Counted from the stretch's first letter, positions 37,608-47,836 are shown. The stretch: 64,000 nucleotides of DNA from Clostridium algifaecis (GCF_017874415.1 NZ_JAGGLM010000007.1:1-64000), one strand, 5' to 3'. Notes: a model not told the origin generated them from the letters alone. A program made the numbers and translations.

Positions 37608-39923
37608 ATGGATAAAAATTTAGAAGTTATTCCTCTGATTCCATTAAGAGGTGTTACTATATTTCCATATATGGTTTTACATTTTGATGTAGGTAGAGAA
37701 AAATCTAAACTTGCGTTAGAAGAGGCTATGATTAATGGACAAAAGGTATTTTTGTCATCGCAAAAAGAATATGTAGTTGAAGAACCTAATAAAGAAGATA
37801 TATTTGAAACTGGTACAATTTGTACAATAAAGCAGATGTTAAAGCTACCTGAAAATACTATAAGAGTACTTGTAGAAGGTGAAAAGAGAGGTATATTAAA
37901 AGAATATTTAGAAGAAAAACCTTTCTTTAAAGTTAAAATTGAAGTAATAGAAGATAGCAAAGATGTTGATGATAATTGCAAGGCATTAATTAGACTTGTA
38001 GTTAAAAAATTTCATGAATATATGAATTTATCAGGAGATAATGGATCTGAGTCTATAATTGAATTAGATGATATGGACAATCCGGGTAGGTTAGCAGATA
38101 CTATAAGTGCATATTTGGAAGTAGATCAAAATAAAAAACAGCAAATTTTAGATGCTTGTAAAATAGAAGACAGGTTGGAAAAAATACTTTCTATTCTTGC
38201 AAACGAAATAGAAATTTTAAAAATAGAAAATAAAATAGGAATAGAAGTAAAAAATAATATAGATAAAAATCAGAAAGATTATTATTTGAGAGAACAACTT
38301 AAAATAATACAGAATGAACTTGGCGAAGATGATAGAAACAAAAAAGAAATAAAGAAATATAAAGAAAAAATATTAAAAAGAAAGCTTCCAAAACAAGTTA
38401 AGGAAAAAGCAATTTATGAACTTGACAGATTAAAAAATTGTGGAGATTATTCTACAGAATCGGGAATAATAAAAACGTATTTGGATTGGATACTTGATCT
38501 TCCATGGAATGTAAAAACAAAAGATAATCTTAATATAAAGAATGTTAGAAATGTACTTGAAAAAGAGCATTATGGTTTAAAAGATGTAAAAGATAGAATA
38601 ATTGAATATCTGGCAGTTAAGAATGTGAGTAAATCTTTAAAGGGTCCAATTTTATGCCTTGTAGGACCTCCAGGGGTAGGTAAAACATCTATTGCTAAAT
38701 CAATAGCAAAAGCATTAAACAGGAACTTTGTGAGAATGTCTTTGGGTGGAATAAGAGATGAAGCTGAAATAAGAGGTCATAGGAGAACTTATGTAGGTTC
38801 TATTCCTGGAAGGATAATATATGGAATAAAGGAGGCAAAATCCAATAATCCGTTATTTTTATTAGACGAAATTGATAAAATGGGACTGGATTTTAAAGGA
38901 AATCCTGCAGATGCACTTTTAGAGGTCTTAGATAGTGAACAAAATAATACATTTAGAGATCATTATATTGAACTTGATTTTGATTTATCAAATGTGCTTT
39001 TTATAACTACTGCTAATACCTTGGATACTATACCAATGCCTCTTATTGACAGAATGGAAATAATACAGGTGTCTGGATATACAAGTGAAGAAAAATTTCA
39101 TATATGCAAAAATTATTTAATTCCAAGACAGTTAAAAGAAAATGGAATTAAAGATGATAAAATTAAATTTTCTGATGCGGCTATATATACTGTAATTGAT
39201 AATTATACAAGAGAATCTGGTGTAAGAAATCTAGAGAGAAAAATAGCTTCTATAATAAGGAAATCAATTACTGAGATCATAGAAAAAAATAAACAAAAAA
39301 TATTTGTGAATGTTACTAAGGCAAAATCGTATTTGGGTTCTGATATGTTTACATATGATAAAGCAGATATGGAGGATAGAGTAGGCGTAGTAATGGGAAT
39401 GGCATGGACGGCTTATGGTGGTGACACTCTTCCTATAGAAGCAGCTATTATGCCTGGAAAAGGAAGACTAGAACTTACAGGTCAGCTTGGTGACGTGATG
39501 AAAGAATCAGCTAAAGCCGGGTATAGCTATGTAAGGGCTAATTGTAAAAAATATAGTGGTATAGAAAAAGACTTCTATAAAAACTATGATTTACATATAC
39601 ATGTACCGGAGGGAGCTATTCCTAAAGATGGACCTTCAGCTGGAGTTACTATGATTACAGCCATGGTTTCTGCACTTAGCAAGAAAAAAGTCAAACATAA
39701 TGTAGCTATGACGGGAGAAATAACTCTTACAGGCAGGGTACTTCCAATTGGTGGACTTAAGGAAAAAAGTCTTGCAGCTTACAGAGCTGGAATAGATACT
39801 ATTATAATACCTAAAGATAATGAAAAAGATTTGAAAAAAATACCTAAAGATGTGAAAAGTAAAGTAAATTATATACTTGCAGATAACATAGATACAGTAT
39901 TAAAAAATGCTCTAATGAATTAA
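37608..39923 (+). CDS. lon: ATP-dependent protease Lon
   Basis: The protein has 771 residues. The N-terminal substrate domain starts [15 protein letters not shown], the AAA+ module has [15 protein letters not shown] and [11 protein letters not shown], and the protease domain has the Ser in [11 protein letters not shown] and the Lys in [14 protein letters not shown]. It degrades damaged and regulatory proteins. Its final codons form part of an imperfect hairpin (AAATGCTCTAAT with ATTAGGGCATTT, about 39905-39938) just before engB, which could limit read-through. Confidence 0.96.
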   Translation: MDKNLEVIPLIPLRGVTIFPYMVLHFDVGREKSKLALEEAMINGQKVFLSSQKEYVVEEPNKEDIFETGTICTIKQMLKLPENTIRVLVEGEKRGILKEYLEEKPFFKVKIEVIEDSKDVDDNCKALIRLVVKKFHEYMNLSGDNGSESIIELDDMDNPGRLADTISAYLEVDQNKKQQILDACKIEDRLEKILSILANEIEILKIENKIGIEVKNNIDKNQKDYYLREQLKIIQNELGEDDRNKKEIKKYKEKILKRKLPKQVKEKAIYELDRLKNCGDYSTESGIIKTYLDWILDLPWNVKTKDNLNIKNVRNVLEKEHYGLKDVKDRIIEYLAVKNVSKSLKGPILCLVGPPGVGKTSIAKSIAKALNRNFVRMSLGGIRDEAEIRGHRRTYVGSIPGRIIYGIKEAKSNNPLFLLDEIDKMGLDFKGNPADALLEVLDSEQNNTFRDHYIELDFDLSNVLFITTANTLDTIPMPLIDRMEIIQVSGYTSEEKFHICKNYLIPRQLKENGIKDDKIKFSDAAIYTVIDNYTRESGVRNLERKIASIIRKSITEIIEKNKQKIFVNVTKAKSYLGSDMFTYDKADMEDRVGVVMGMAWTAYGGDTLPIEAAIMPGKGRLELTGQLGDVMKESAKAGYSYVRANCKKYSGIEKDFYKNYDLHIHVPEGAIPKDGPSAGVTMITAMVSALSKKKVKHNVAMTGEITLTGRVLPIGGLKEKSLAAYRAGIDTIIIPKDNEKDLKKIPKDVKSKVNYILADNIDTVLKNALMN

Positions 39924-39953
39924 TATTAGGGCATTTTTAGGAGGTGAGTAATT

Positions 39954-40544
39954 GTGGAGGTAAAGCAGGCTGAGTTTATAATTTCAGCAGTAAAGAAAAA
40001 TCAGTATCCAAAAGATAATTTTAAGGAAATAGCTTTTGTAGGTAGATCTAATGTAGGAAAATCATCTTTAATAAATACCATTGTAAATAGACGAAAATTG
40101 GTTAAAGTAAGTAGTACGCCTGGAAAGACAAGACTTATAAATTTTTTCATGATTAATAAAAAATTTTATTTTGTAGATTTACCAGGTTATGGTTATGCTA
40201 AAATTTCAAAATCACAAAAAGATAGCTGGAGAAAAATAATAGAAACATATCTTACAAGAAGAGAACAGCTAAAGGCTATAATTTTACTTTTAGATTCAAG
40301 ACATAAGCCAACTTCAGATGATGTTACTATGTACAATTGGATAAAATATTATAAATACAATGTTATAGTTGTAGCAACTAAAATAGATAAACTATCTAAA
40401 AATCAATTAAATAAAAATTTAAAAATTATAAGGGACACCCTTGACTTAGATTCTAATCATAAGATTTTAACATTTTCATCATTAAATAAATTTGGTAAAG
40501 ATCAGCTTTTAAATGAAATTGAAGGTATAATAGAGGATAATTAG
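39954..40544 (+). CDS. engB: Ribosome biogenesis GTP-binding protein EngB/YsxC
   Basis: The protein has 196 residues and starts at GTG 39954 after GGAGGTGAG. GTPase motifs: G1 [15 protein letters not shown]2 region [13 protein letters not shown]3 [10 protein letters not shown] and G4 VVATKIDKL. It assists assembly of the large ribosomal subunit. The position after lon is conserved in Firmicutes. Confidence 0.96.
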   Translation: MEVKQAEFIISAVKKNQYPKDNFKEIAFVGRSNVGKSSLINTIVNRRKLVKVSSTPGKTRLINFFMINKKFYFVDLPGYGYAKISKSQKDSWRKIIETYLTRREQLKAIILLLDSRHKPTSDDVTMYNWIKYYKYNVIVVATKIDKLSKNQLNKNLKIIRDTLDLDSNHKILTFSSLNKFGKDQLLNEIEGIIEDN

Positions 40545-40566
40545 TATTATATCGGAGGAAATTATT

Positions 40567-41259
40567 ATGATTAAATTAAATTTAATAAAAAATGCACTGA
40601 TCTTTTTTATAGTGTATATTCCACCACTTATAGTATTTGGAAAACATTGGCTTAAAAGAGAAAGAAATAAGATAATTTTAGCAATTATAAGTATATTATA
40701 TGTAGTTCTTTGTTTTCATACTCAAAACATCGTACCTTTTCTATTTGTAATATATGATATAGTTTATATGAGATTTACAGATGAATTTTATGTATTTAAT
40801 ATTAGAAGATTCAATTTTTTTAAATGTTTAAAAGCAGCCGTGTTCTCTTACTTAGTTACTATATCAATATTATTATTTGAGAGAACAATAGCCTCTAATC
40901 TAAATTTTAATTTAAATAATCAACAAATTGTAACAAATATGATAGATATGTCATTAAAAAGAGTTATATTTATGGTACCTTTAGTTGTAATTTGTGCACC
41001 TGTACTTGAAGAGTTTATATTTAGATGGCTATTTTTTGAAAAAATCTTTAAAAATAGAATAGGAATATATTTTTCAGCTATTTTAAGTAGTGTTATTTTT
41101 TCAGTTGTTCATTTTAGCTTAGCTGCTTCTCTGGTAATATTTTGGATAGGCATATACAATTGCTATTTAATACACAAAAAAGGATACTGGTACGCAGTAT
41201 TTAATCATGCCTTTTTTAATAGTATAACTATGATGATAATTATTTCTCAAAAAATATAA
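40567..41259 (+). CDS. CPBP-family intramembrane metalloprotease
   Basis: The protein has 230 residues with about seven hydrophobic segments. The CAAX-protease/bacteriocin-processing motif is clear: EEFIFRWLFFE (EExxxR), then FSVVHFSL and a last NHAFFNS with the metal-binding His. These act as membrane proteases or in self-immunity to bacteriocins; no bacteriocin gene is next to it. GGAGGAAATT precedes the start and engB ends 22 bases before it. Confidence 0.85.
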   Translation: MIKLNLIKNALIFFIVYIPPLIVFGKHWLKRERNKIILAIISILYVVLCFHTQNIVPFLFVIYDIVYMRFTDEFYVFNIRRFNFFKCLKAAVFSYLVTISILLFERTIASNLNFNLNNQQIVTNMIDMSLKRVIFMVPLVVICAPVLEEFIFRWLFFEKIFKNRIGIYFSAILSSVIFSVVHFSLAASLVIFWIGIYNCYLIHKKGYWYAVFNHAFFNSITMMIIISQKI

Positions 41260-41279
41260 TTTATAATAAGTTTAAACAC

Positions 41280-41313
41280 AAGCACTGTTAAAACTTAATC
41301 TAACAGTGCTTTA
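41280..41313. terminator. Bidirectional terminator
   Basis: AAGCACTGTTA pairs with TAACAGTGCTT around a 10-base loop. It lies between converging genes, with short T runs on both strands. Confidence 0.75.
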
Positions 41314-41321
41314 AAGTTAGT

Positions 41322-41690
41322 TTAATTATTAAAGTTTGAATCAACGAAATCATTTAAAGATTTTGCTGCATCAGGAGAATTTTTTAATTCTCTTATTTTT
41401 TTTAATAATTCATCTTCCATAGCACTTCTATTTTCAAGATTTGAAAGTCTACTTTCTAAAGTTGAAAGTTTAGATTTTAAATCAGAATTATTAAATTTAC
41501 CTGATCCATCTTTAATTGAATTTCCAAGGTTTAAATTGTTAAGCATTGAGCCAATTTGGTCATTTGACCCTGAGTTTCGTGAGCCACTTATAGAGGACAT
41601 TATGGATATAAGTTGTGGCAAATCTATATTGCCTAACAAATCACCTAAATTAAATCCAGTATTCATATTTTTGCGGTGATGTTTTGACAT
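41322..41690 (-). CDS. Small protein with C-terminal coiled coil, unknown
   Basis: The protein has 122 residues and starts after AGGAGGC. The N-terminal half is Asn/Ser/Gly-rich (LGDLLGNIDLPQLISIMSS). Residues about 65-100 form a heptad-type coiled coil (LKSKLSTLESRLSNLENR). There is no signal peptide or membrane helix. Such short proteins occur widely in clostridia without known function. Confidence 0.6.
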   Translation of the reverse strand: MSKHHRKNMNTGFNLGDLLGNIDLPQLISIMSSISGSRNSGSNDQIGSMLNNLNLGNSIKDGSGKFNNSDLKSKLSTLESRLSNLENRSAMEDELLKKIRELKNSPDAAKSLNDFVDSNFNN

Positions 41691-41883
41691 TTCAATTAAG
41701 CCTCCTTAAAGAGTTTTTATTTTCTTATCTTTATGTGTTATATTTATATACTATATATTATTCAGAAGAAAAATATTTGATACAAATGTAATTTTATAAA
41801 TTTTATTTAACCACACTAAAAAAACGATAAAAGTTAACGATAACAATAAGAGTTATTATAATTTATAGCGGAGGTAAAATAGA

Positions 41884-42846
41884 ATGTCAAAATTTTCCCA
41901 TTTATTGGAAATAATATTAACATTGCAATATAAAGAGCTTGTTACAGCTAGTGAATTATCTGAAACTCTAAAGGTTGATAAGAAAACCATATATAGATAT
42001 ATAGATAGCTTAAATAAGGCAAATATACCTGTACATACTGTAAAAGGAAGATATGGTGGATTTTATATAGATAAGAATTTTTATATGAAACCATTTAACT
42101 TAACTAAAGAGGAACTAAAAAGTCTTATTATGTCAACATATCTGCTTACAAAGGAAAACGGTTTTATTTATGAAAATCAACTTAAAGATGCTGTTTGCAA
42201 GATAAAACAACTTAGTTTAAATAATTCCGAAGAGTTTAACGATTTTAGGGATACTGGTTTATTTTCTTTAGAACTTATAGGTAATGAAGAAAGTTTGGAA
42301 GAAAAAATATCTAAAATAAATATATCCATGAACAGAGGGAGAAGTTTAAGCATAGATTATTTTTCAATTAATAAAAATGATTCTTCTATGGTAAAAGTTG
42401 ATCCATATAATCTGATATTTAAAGAAGGTTCATGGTATGTAATAGGATATTGCGACGTAAAAAATGATGTGGATGTATTTGATTTAACCAGGATAAAATC
42501 TTTGAAAATAACTAAAGATGTATACATGAGACCACATAATTTCTCGTTGAATGAATTTTTGAATAAAAACTGTTGTACCTTTAATGAAAACAAAACAAAA
42601 GTTGTAATAAAATTTACAGGAAAATCAGTAGCATTTATAAAAAGCTGTAAATGGCATATTAATCAGCATATAAAAGAACTTTCTAAAGATAGTATACTGT
42701 TTACCATATATTTAGACGGCACTGATGATGTAAAGGCATGGATATTGGGATTTGGAAAAGATGCAGAGATAATAGAACCATTGTATTTAAGAAATGAAAT
42801 AAAACAGGAAATAGATGAATTAAATGAAAAATATAAAAATTTTTAA
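41884..42846 (+). CDS. HTH/WYL-domain transcriptional regulator (YafY family)
   Basis: The protein has 320 residues. An N-terminal DeoR-like helix-turn-helix (VTASELSETLKVDKKTIYRY) is followed by a WYL domain (SLSIDYFSI, VDPYNLIFKEGSWYVIGYC) and a WCX C-terminal extension. WYL domains are thought to sense nucleotides or other ligands. No target gene is obvious; the neighbours converge or are envelope proteins. Confidence 0.85.
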   Translation: MSKFSHLLEIILTLQYKELVTASELSETLKVDKKTIYRYIDSLNKANIPVHTVKGRYGGFYIDKNFYMKPFNLTKEELKSLIMSTYLLTKENGFIYENQLKDAVCKIKQLSLNNSEEFNDFRDTGLFSLELIGNEESLEEKISKINISMNRGRSLSIDYFSINKNDSSMVKVDPYNLIFKEGSWYVIGYCDVKNDVDVFDLTRIKSLKITKDVYMRPHNFSLNEFLNKNCCTFNENKTKVVIKFTGKSVAFIKSCKWHINQHIKELSKDSILFTIYLDGTDDVKAWILGFGKDAEIIEPLYLRNEIKQEIDELNEKYKNF

Positions 42847-42955
42847 TTAATGTGAATAAAATACTTATTATGGGGCATTATATTAATTGTAATCGGAGAT
42901 ACATTCTCCTAACATCAAATATATTTATTTGATGTAATAACCCCCCATCCCCCTT

Positions 42956-42982
42956 GGGACCGTAAAAGCGGTCCCTTTTATA
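42956..42982 (+). terminator. Rho-independent terminator
   Basis: GGGACCG pairs with CGGTCCC around a 6-base A-rich loop, followed by TTTTA. An A/T-rich hairpin (ATCAAAT/ATTTGAT) lies just upstream at about 42914-42934. Confidence 0.75.
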
Positions 42983-42991
42983 TTTTCAAAA

Positions 42992-43933
42992 TCAATACAT
43001 AGATATTATTTTGAAATAATTAGAATTACTACTATTTTTATCATATACGAGAATTAAATTTATAGTATAGTTTTTCATTATAGAAGAATCTGAATTTGAA
43101 AATCCCTTAAAATTTAGGGACCATGATATTTCATAAGAATTACCTTTTTTATCACACTTCTTTTCCATAAACAGAGCGTCCTGAAATACATAAGTATTAT
43201 TTTCTTTAGCTAGTTTATCTATCAGATATGTATCTTCGTTAGATAAATTAGGAGAAAAAATATTATTTGGAACATAAGATTTACTTGAAGGAAGTCCCTG
43301 AATAAAATTTATAAAAGAACAAATTGTATCTTTACCTATAAAACTGGGATTATCTTCTAAATTATAATTTTTAAATTTATAATTTAAAAATATGTAATTG
43401 GTAAGAGACATATTATAACCATCAAATTTTCCAGTAATAATTTTAGGAGTTCTATTGTTAGTACAATCTATAAATCCAAGTATATTATTAGAATTTGAAA
43501 ATATATTTTCAAATTTAGTTCCATTAAAAGCAAAAACTCTTTGAAGAGAATTTTTGCCAAGGGAACCTTGAATAAATATTTCTGGGATTCTATTTCTAGA
43601 TACATCCATTATTGTTATTCTAAGAGGCCAATATGGATAATAATTGCTTATTGTTGATTGATTATCATCAGTAATAAGGTCAAATATCTTATCTTTTATT
43701 TTTATCTTTCCTAAATATTTATTACCGGATTGCTTTATATACAGTGCATCATTTATTCCATCTCCATTAAAGTCAGCTTTTAAAATTGTATCTTTTGATA
43801 TATTGCTGAAGGTTGGAGAAGTTATATAAAAATAATGTCTATATATTAAAAATACCATCATTAATATAAATACAATTAGTGGTATTATAAATAAAATATG
43901 TTTTTTCCTTAGAAATATTACTCTTAACTTCAT
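42992..43933 (-). CDS. Membrane-anchored protein with FG-GAP-like repeat
   Basis: The protein has 313 residues from ATG 43933, chosen for the GGAGGTG 7-8 bases upstream. One N-terminal membrane helix (residues about 12-33, HILFIIPLIVFILMMVFLIY) anchors an extracellular domain. It contains a calcium-loop-like segment DFNGDGINDALYIK and RNRIPEIFIQG, as in VCBS/FG-GAP blades. The function is unknown. It is divergent from a solute-binding lipoprotein gene. Confidence 0.6.
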   Translation of the reverse strand: MKLRVIFLRKKHILFIIPLIVFILMMVFLIYRHYFYITSPTFSNISKDTILKADFNGDGINDALYIKQSGNKYLGKIKIKDKIFDLITDDNQSTISNYYPYWPLRITIMDVSRNRIPEIFIQGSLGKNSLQRVFAFNGTKFENIFSNSNNILGFIDCTNNRTPKIITGKFDGYNMSLTNYIFLNYKFKNYNLEDNPSFIGKDTICSFINFIQGLPSSKSYVPNNIFSPNLSNEDTYLIDKLAKENNTYVFQDALFMEKKCDKKGNSYEISWSLNFKGFSNSDSSIMKNYTINLILVYDKNSSNSNYFKIISMY

Positions 43934-44046
43934 AAATTTCACCTCCAATTAAATAAATGAATCAATTATATATTTAATTAATATGCACAAAATAAATTTA
44001 TATGATGATATGTAGAATTGATTTTATAAAAAGGTGGCAGAGGGAT

Positions 44047-45255
44047 ATGTTTTATAAAAAAGTAACTCTATTTTTTTTAATATTTATTCTTTTATTTAAT
44101 AGTACCGGCTGTTCTTTTAAAAAGGAAGTGTCTAGAGAGAAACAACTTAATTTGTATATAGGAGTAAAAGATAAAGAAAATTTAAATACAATAAAGACTT
44201 TGACAGACCTATATAAAAAGAAAAATCCCAAACTGAAATTGAATGTAAATAATTTTGTAAATGATAAAATAGATAGCAATATAGTGAACAATAATGATAT
44301 ATTGTTTATTAAAAGAGATGATATGTTTAATTTTTCTAGAAAAGGATTAATCTCAGATATGAAAAATTTCTATACAGAAAATAATATTGCAAACAGATAC
44401 TATTCTGTGATGAAGTCATATGGAAGGTTCAATGATAAATATTATGGTATTCCAATAATTCCGTATACATTTGAATTACTGTATAATAAAAAATATTTTG
44501 AGAAAGAAAAAATAAAAGTTCCAGAGACAACTGAAGAATTTCATAATTTATTAAAAAAAATAAATTCAACTTCTGAAAAAGTTCCAGTGATTTTAAATGA
44601 GGGAATGGATATAAATAATGGACTATTTTCTTTAATGGCAGCTAATGAGCTAATTTCTATGTCTAAATTACAAGAAATATATGATAGTAGTCCTGAAAAA
44701 TATAAAGAGCTGACTTATATTCAAAAAATTTTCAACAATATAAATAATCTAACTAAAAGTGGATATATAACTAAGGATACTTTTCAATTAGGAAATGAAA
44801 GTGCAATAAGTAAATTTGATAGGGGAGAGATACCTCTGATTTTTATGTCATCTTATTATATAAATGACATAAAATCTCAATATATAGGTTCTTTAGATGA
44901 AAAACTGCCAAATATAAAAATACCTGTTATATCAAATATGGTAATGTGTATTCCAACTAAAAGCAGTAATGCCGCCGAAGTAGATGATTTCATGAAATTT
45001 ACTTTTGGAGATAAGATGCAGAAAGAATTTTCTAGAATGGGATTTGTTACAGGTATCAAGAATACAAAAATTCAAAATAAAGGGGCAAAAAATATTGTTT
45101 TATCACATATAAAAAATTCTACAGAAGACACAATAGCAATTGTGTATAATATTCCATATAAAATTGTAAGAAATATATCTTCTAAAATAGATGATATATT
45201 TTCAGGAAAATATACGGGAAATGAATGGAATGATATAATAAATAGTTCGTATTGA
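44047..45255 (+). CDS. Extracellular solute-binding lipoprotein (ABC family 1)
   Basis: The protein has 402 residues from ATG 44047; a longer frame reaches back to 44002, but AAGGTGG and AGAGGG lie before 44047. The lipobox is LFNSTGC. The body has the family 1 layout: GIPIIPYTFELLYNKKYFEK, a middle EFHNLLKKIN and a late SNMVMCIPTKSSNAAEVDDF. Such proteins bind sugars or other solutes for ABC importers. No permease or ATPase gene is adjacent, so it is an orphan receptor here. Confidence 0.75.
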   Translation: MFYKKVTLFFLIFILLFNSTGCSFKKEVSREKQLNLYIGVKDKENLNTIKTLTDLYKKKNPKLKLNVNNFVNDKIDSNIVNNNDILFIKRDDMFNFSRKGLISDMKNFYTENNIANRYYSVMKSYGRFNDKYYGIPIIPYTFELLYNKKYFEKEKIKVPETTEEFHNLLKKINSTSEKVPVILNEGMDINNGLFSLMAANELISMSKLQEIYDSSPEKYKELTYIQKIFNNINNLTKSGYITKDTFQLGNESAISKFDRGEIPLIFMSSYYINDIKSQYIGSLDEKLPNIKIPVISNMVMCIPTKSSNAAEVDDFMKFTFGDKMQKEFSRMGFVTGIKNTKIQNKGAKNIVLSHIKNSTEDTIAIVYNIPYKIVRNISSKIDDIFSGKYTGNEWNDIINSSY

Positions 45256-45325
45256 TATTTATAAAGAGGGGCTAACTTATAATAGAAAGTATTTTTCTAT
45301 TTTAAATTAACCCTTTTAAAATTGA

Positions 45326-45742
45326 TTAGTTCTTCTTTTGACAATCCGGACATATTCCATAGAAATATACCTGATTGCTTATGACCTCATAATTGACTTT
45401 ATCTTTAATTTTTTCATTCAAGCTAGAAAAGCAAATTCCTTCTACATCATCTACTCTTCCACATTGTATGCATTGAATATGTGGATGTGGCTGTGTATTG
45501 CCATCATATCTAAAGTTACCTTCACCTACATTTAGTTCTTGTACTAAGTTTACATCAACTAGTGTTTTAAGAGCTTTATAAACAGTTGCCAAACTCATGG
45601 TAGGATATTCTGATAGAAGAGATTTGTATATAGTTTCTGCAGAAGGATGTTTTTTGGTAGATTTTAAAAACTTATATACAGCTATACGCTGTGGAGTTAA
45701 TTTTAACTTTTTTTCTTTAAAAATACATGTTAAATTATCCAT
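45326..45742 (-). CDS. Fur-family regulator, PerR-like
   Basis: The protein has 138 residues from ATG 45742, which lies 9 bases after AAGG; an earlier ATG is possible. The winged helix is LKLTPQRIAVYKFLKSTKKH and TMSLATVYKALKTLV. The structural zinc site has CIQCG and CPDC. His and Asp residues (HPHIQC) suit the metal site of PerR. It probably represses peroxide-stress genes; its own promoter carries a PerR-box-like palindrome. Confidence 0.85.
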   Translation of the reverse strand: MDNLTCIFKEKKLKLTPQRIAVYKFLKSTKKHPSAETIYKSLLSEYPTMSLATVYKALKTLVDVNLVQELNVGEGNFRYDGNTQPHPHIQCIQCGRVDDVEGICFSSLNEKIKDKVNYEVISNQVYFYGICPDCQKKN

Positions 45743-45769
45743 ACTCATCATCCTTACTAGTAATATTAA

Positions 45770-45803
45770 TTATAACTATATAATAAAAATTATTACTTGT
45801 CAA
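45770..45803 (-). promoter_or_regulatory. Promoter of the Fur/PerR-like gene with PerR-box-like site
   Basis: On the minus strand TTGACA (complement of 45798-45803), 17 bp and TATAGT (complement of 45775-45780) form a strong promoter. TTATAACTATATAATAA (45770-45786, + strand) overlaps the -10 and resembles the PerR box TTATAATNATTATAA with a 2-base longer centre. Self-repression is likely. Confidence 0.5.
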
Positions 45804-45891
45804 AAGTAACTTTTAGCAGATATTCTTAAAAATTTAAAAAATGGATTTTCAAATTTTTATTCATTTATTATGAAAAATTTATAATTAAGTA

Positions 45892-45920
45892 TTGACAATA
45901 TAAAGTTGAGCATATATAAT
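45892..45920 (+). promoter_or_regulatory. tRNA operon promoter
   Basis: TTGACA (45892-45897), 17 bp, TATAAT (45915-45920): a full consensus promoter 42 bases before tRNA-Val. Confidence 0.85.
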
Positions 45921-45961
45921 ATTAATTGTTGCGACGGCAAAGTGACAATGATTAAAGTTTT

Positions 45962-46037
45962 GGGCGCATAGCTCAGCTGGGAGAGCATCTGCCTTACAAG
46001 CAGAGGGTCACAGGTTCGAGCCCTGTTGTGCCCACCA
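45962..46037 (+). tRNA. tRNA-Val (anticodon TAC)
   Basis: A 76-base cloverleaf with acceptor GGGCGCA/TGTGCCC, anticodon loop CTTACAA and encoded CCA. It is the first of five tandem tRNA genes. Confidence 0.95.
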
Positions 46038-46042
46038 TAGAA

Positions 46043-46119
46043 GGCCCAGTGGCTCAGCTGGTTAGAGTGCCGGCCTGTCACGCCGGAGGTCGAGGGTTCG
46101 ATCCCCTTCTGGGTCGCCA
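46043..46119 (+). tRNA. tRNA-Asp (anticodon GTC)
   Basis: A 77-base cloverleaf with acceptor GGCCCAG/CTGGGTC, anticodon loop CTGTCAC and encoded CCA. It lies 5 bases after tRNA-Val. Confidence 0.95.
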
Positions 46120-46124
46120 AAGTT

Positions 46125-46200
<76 letters not shown>

Positions 46201-46208
46201 GTTTTGTT

Positions 46209-46283
46209 GCGGGAGTGGCTCAGTGGTAGAGCGTCACCTTGCCAAGGTGAACGTCGCGAGTTCGAATCTCGTCTTCCGCTCCA
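46209..46283 (+). tRNA. tRNA-Gly (anticodon GCC)
   Basis: A 75-base cloverleaf with acceptor GCGGGAG/CTTCCGC, anticodon loop TTGCCAA and encoded CCA. Confidence 0.95.
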
Positions 46284-46306
46284 ATAAAACATAATATTAT
46301 ATTTAT

Positions 46307-46380
<74 letters not shown>

Positions 46381-46385
46381 TAGAT

Positions 46386-46420
46386 AAGCCCTTGAAATTC
46401 AACAGTTTCAAGGGCTTTAA
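46386..46420 (+). terminator. Rho-independent terminator of the tRNA operon
   Basis: AAGCCCTTGAAA pairs with TTTCAAGGGCTT around an 8-base loop; TTTAAAA follows. Confidence 0.85.
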
Positions 46421-46529
46421 AAAATATTAAATTAATATAAAAATTAGTGATTTGGTTGTCTTTTGGCTGTATTCTAAATTTTTACAATTAAAAACACTAA
46501 TAAAGTGAAAGATTTTTTGAAATTATTTT

Positions 46530-47631
46530 TTATAATATACGATTTAATTTTTGTATTTCGTCTCTTTGCATAGTTGTGTCCACATGTGTATAAGTATCAA
46601 GAGTAAAACTAACTCTAGAGTGACCCAATCGCTCTGAGATGACTTTTTCATTGACACCTAATTTTAACATCATAGTAGCGTGTGTGTGACGTAGATCGTG
46701 GAATCTTATAGAAGGTATATTATTTTCACTACAAAGCTGCCTGAATCTTTTTGATATAAATTCAGGTCTGTATATAGATCCATCTTTTTTACGAAATACA
46801 TAATTTAAATCTATGCCATGTTCAAGTTTTTGTTCCATGGCTTTTTTCTTTAGTGTTTTTAGGAAGATTATAGTTGAATCTAATAAAACAACTTCTCTTT
46901 TAGAGTTTTCAGTTTTAGGTTCTTTGAGAACTAATTTCCCGTTTAATCTTGATAATGTTTTATTTATTTTAACAGTACCATTAATCATATCTATATCATC
47001 CCACTGTAGTGCTAACAGCTCACCTTCTCGTAATCCAGTGCTAACAGCTACAAAAATTAGGGGATATAATTCTGTGCTTTTTAATTTTTGGAGATAAAAG
47101 GGTACTTCATCTGCATTCCAGTATTTTATTTTTATTGGAGTTGACTTGGGAGGATCTACTATATCGCATACATTTACAGCTACCATCTGCCATTTTTGAG
47201 CATGTCTAAGTGCTAGGTGGAGCATACGGTGAACTTTAATTATAGTATTATTAGATAATCCTTCTTTTTCACTTAAATCATTATAAAATTTTTGTACAAT
47301 CAACACATTTAGTTTAGTAAGCTTGTACTTTCCCAAATACTCAATTATATGTTTTGAAAATTCTTTGTATCTTTTATAAGTAGTAGGCTGGCATTGCTTC
47401 TTAGGATATACTTCTAACCAGTAATCTAGAAAATCTTTTACATTAGATTGATCATTTATTACTGCAGTGCCTTTTTCTAAATTTGTTATAAAATTTGCTA
47501 ATGAGGATTCACATTCTTTTTTTTGTTTTAAAACCCCTTTTCCTTTTATATTTTTTCTTCCCATTTTGATCCTCTCCTATATAAACTAAATAAGACCATG
47601 TTGAACCATTTTTTCTTATCGTGCCTTTCAC
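46530..47631 (-). pseudogene. int: Tyrosine integrase, frameshifted in an A8 run
   Basis: The catalytic part (46530-47564) has a core-binding domain (VKDFLDYWLEVYPK), the first Arg in STGLREGELLALQW, the HxxR in RFHDLRHTHATMMLK and the Tyr in FTLDTYTHVD. The real N-terminus is in another frame: GTG 47631, with GGGAG 9 bases upstream, reads VKGTIRKNGSTWSYLVYIG and continues to KRGFKTKK, a typical integrase arm-binding domain. The two frames meet at eight A (complement of 47517-47524); seven would join them. The gene is either dead or depends on slippage at that run. It lies beside tRNA-Cys, the likely integration site. Confidence 0.8.
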
Positions 47632-47653
47632 TAAAATCGTCTCCCTTTTAATA

Positions 47654-47681
47654 TTTAATGAGAACTTACGTTCTCATTAAA
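47654..47681. repeat. 12-bp perfect inverted repeat upstream of the integrase
   Basis: TTTAATGAGAAC and GTTCTCATTAAA are separated by four bases. It lies 23 bases upstream of the integrase GTG. It could be an operator, an mRNA leader hairpin or an arm-type integrase site. Confidence 0.6.
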
Positions 47682-47725
47682 ACTAAAAAAATATATAACT
47701 AAAGTAAATCAAATTTTAACTTCCT

Positions 47726-47770
47726 GTGCTGTCCATCTCCCATCCTCTATAGGTGGGAGATGGACAGCAC
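47726..47770. repeat. IS605 left-end hairpin
   Basis: GTGCTGTCCATCTCCCA pairs perfectly over 17 bp with TGGGAGATGGACAGCAC, loop of 11 bases. A second, smaller hairpin AACTG/CAGTT follows at about 47787-47812. Such subterminal hairpins are the recognition sites of Y1 transposases. Confidence 0.75.
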
Positions 47771-47836
47771 TTGCCGATAGGTAACAACTGTGATAATCTA
47801 TAATCAGTTACATATACTAAAAAGGTAGTGTTATCA

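Noticed and set aside
47564..47564. ATG 47564 as a genuine integrase start
   Set aside because: AGGAGAGG lies upstream, so a product could be made, but the typical arm-binding domain continues upstream in another frame and ends exactly at the A8 run, so the gene is judged frameshifted.
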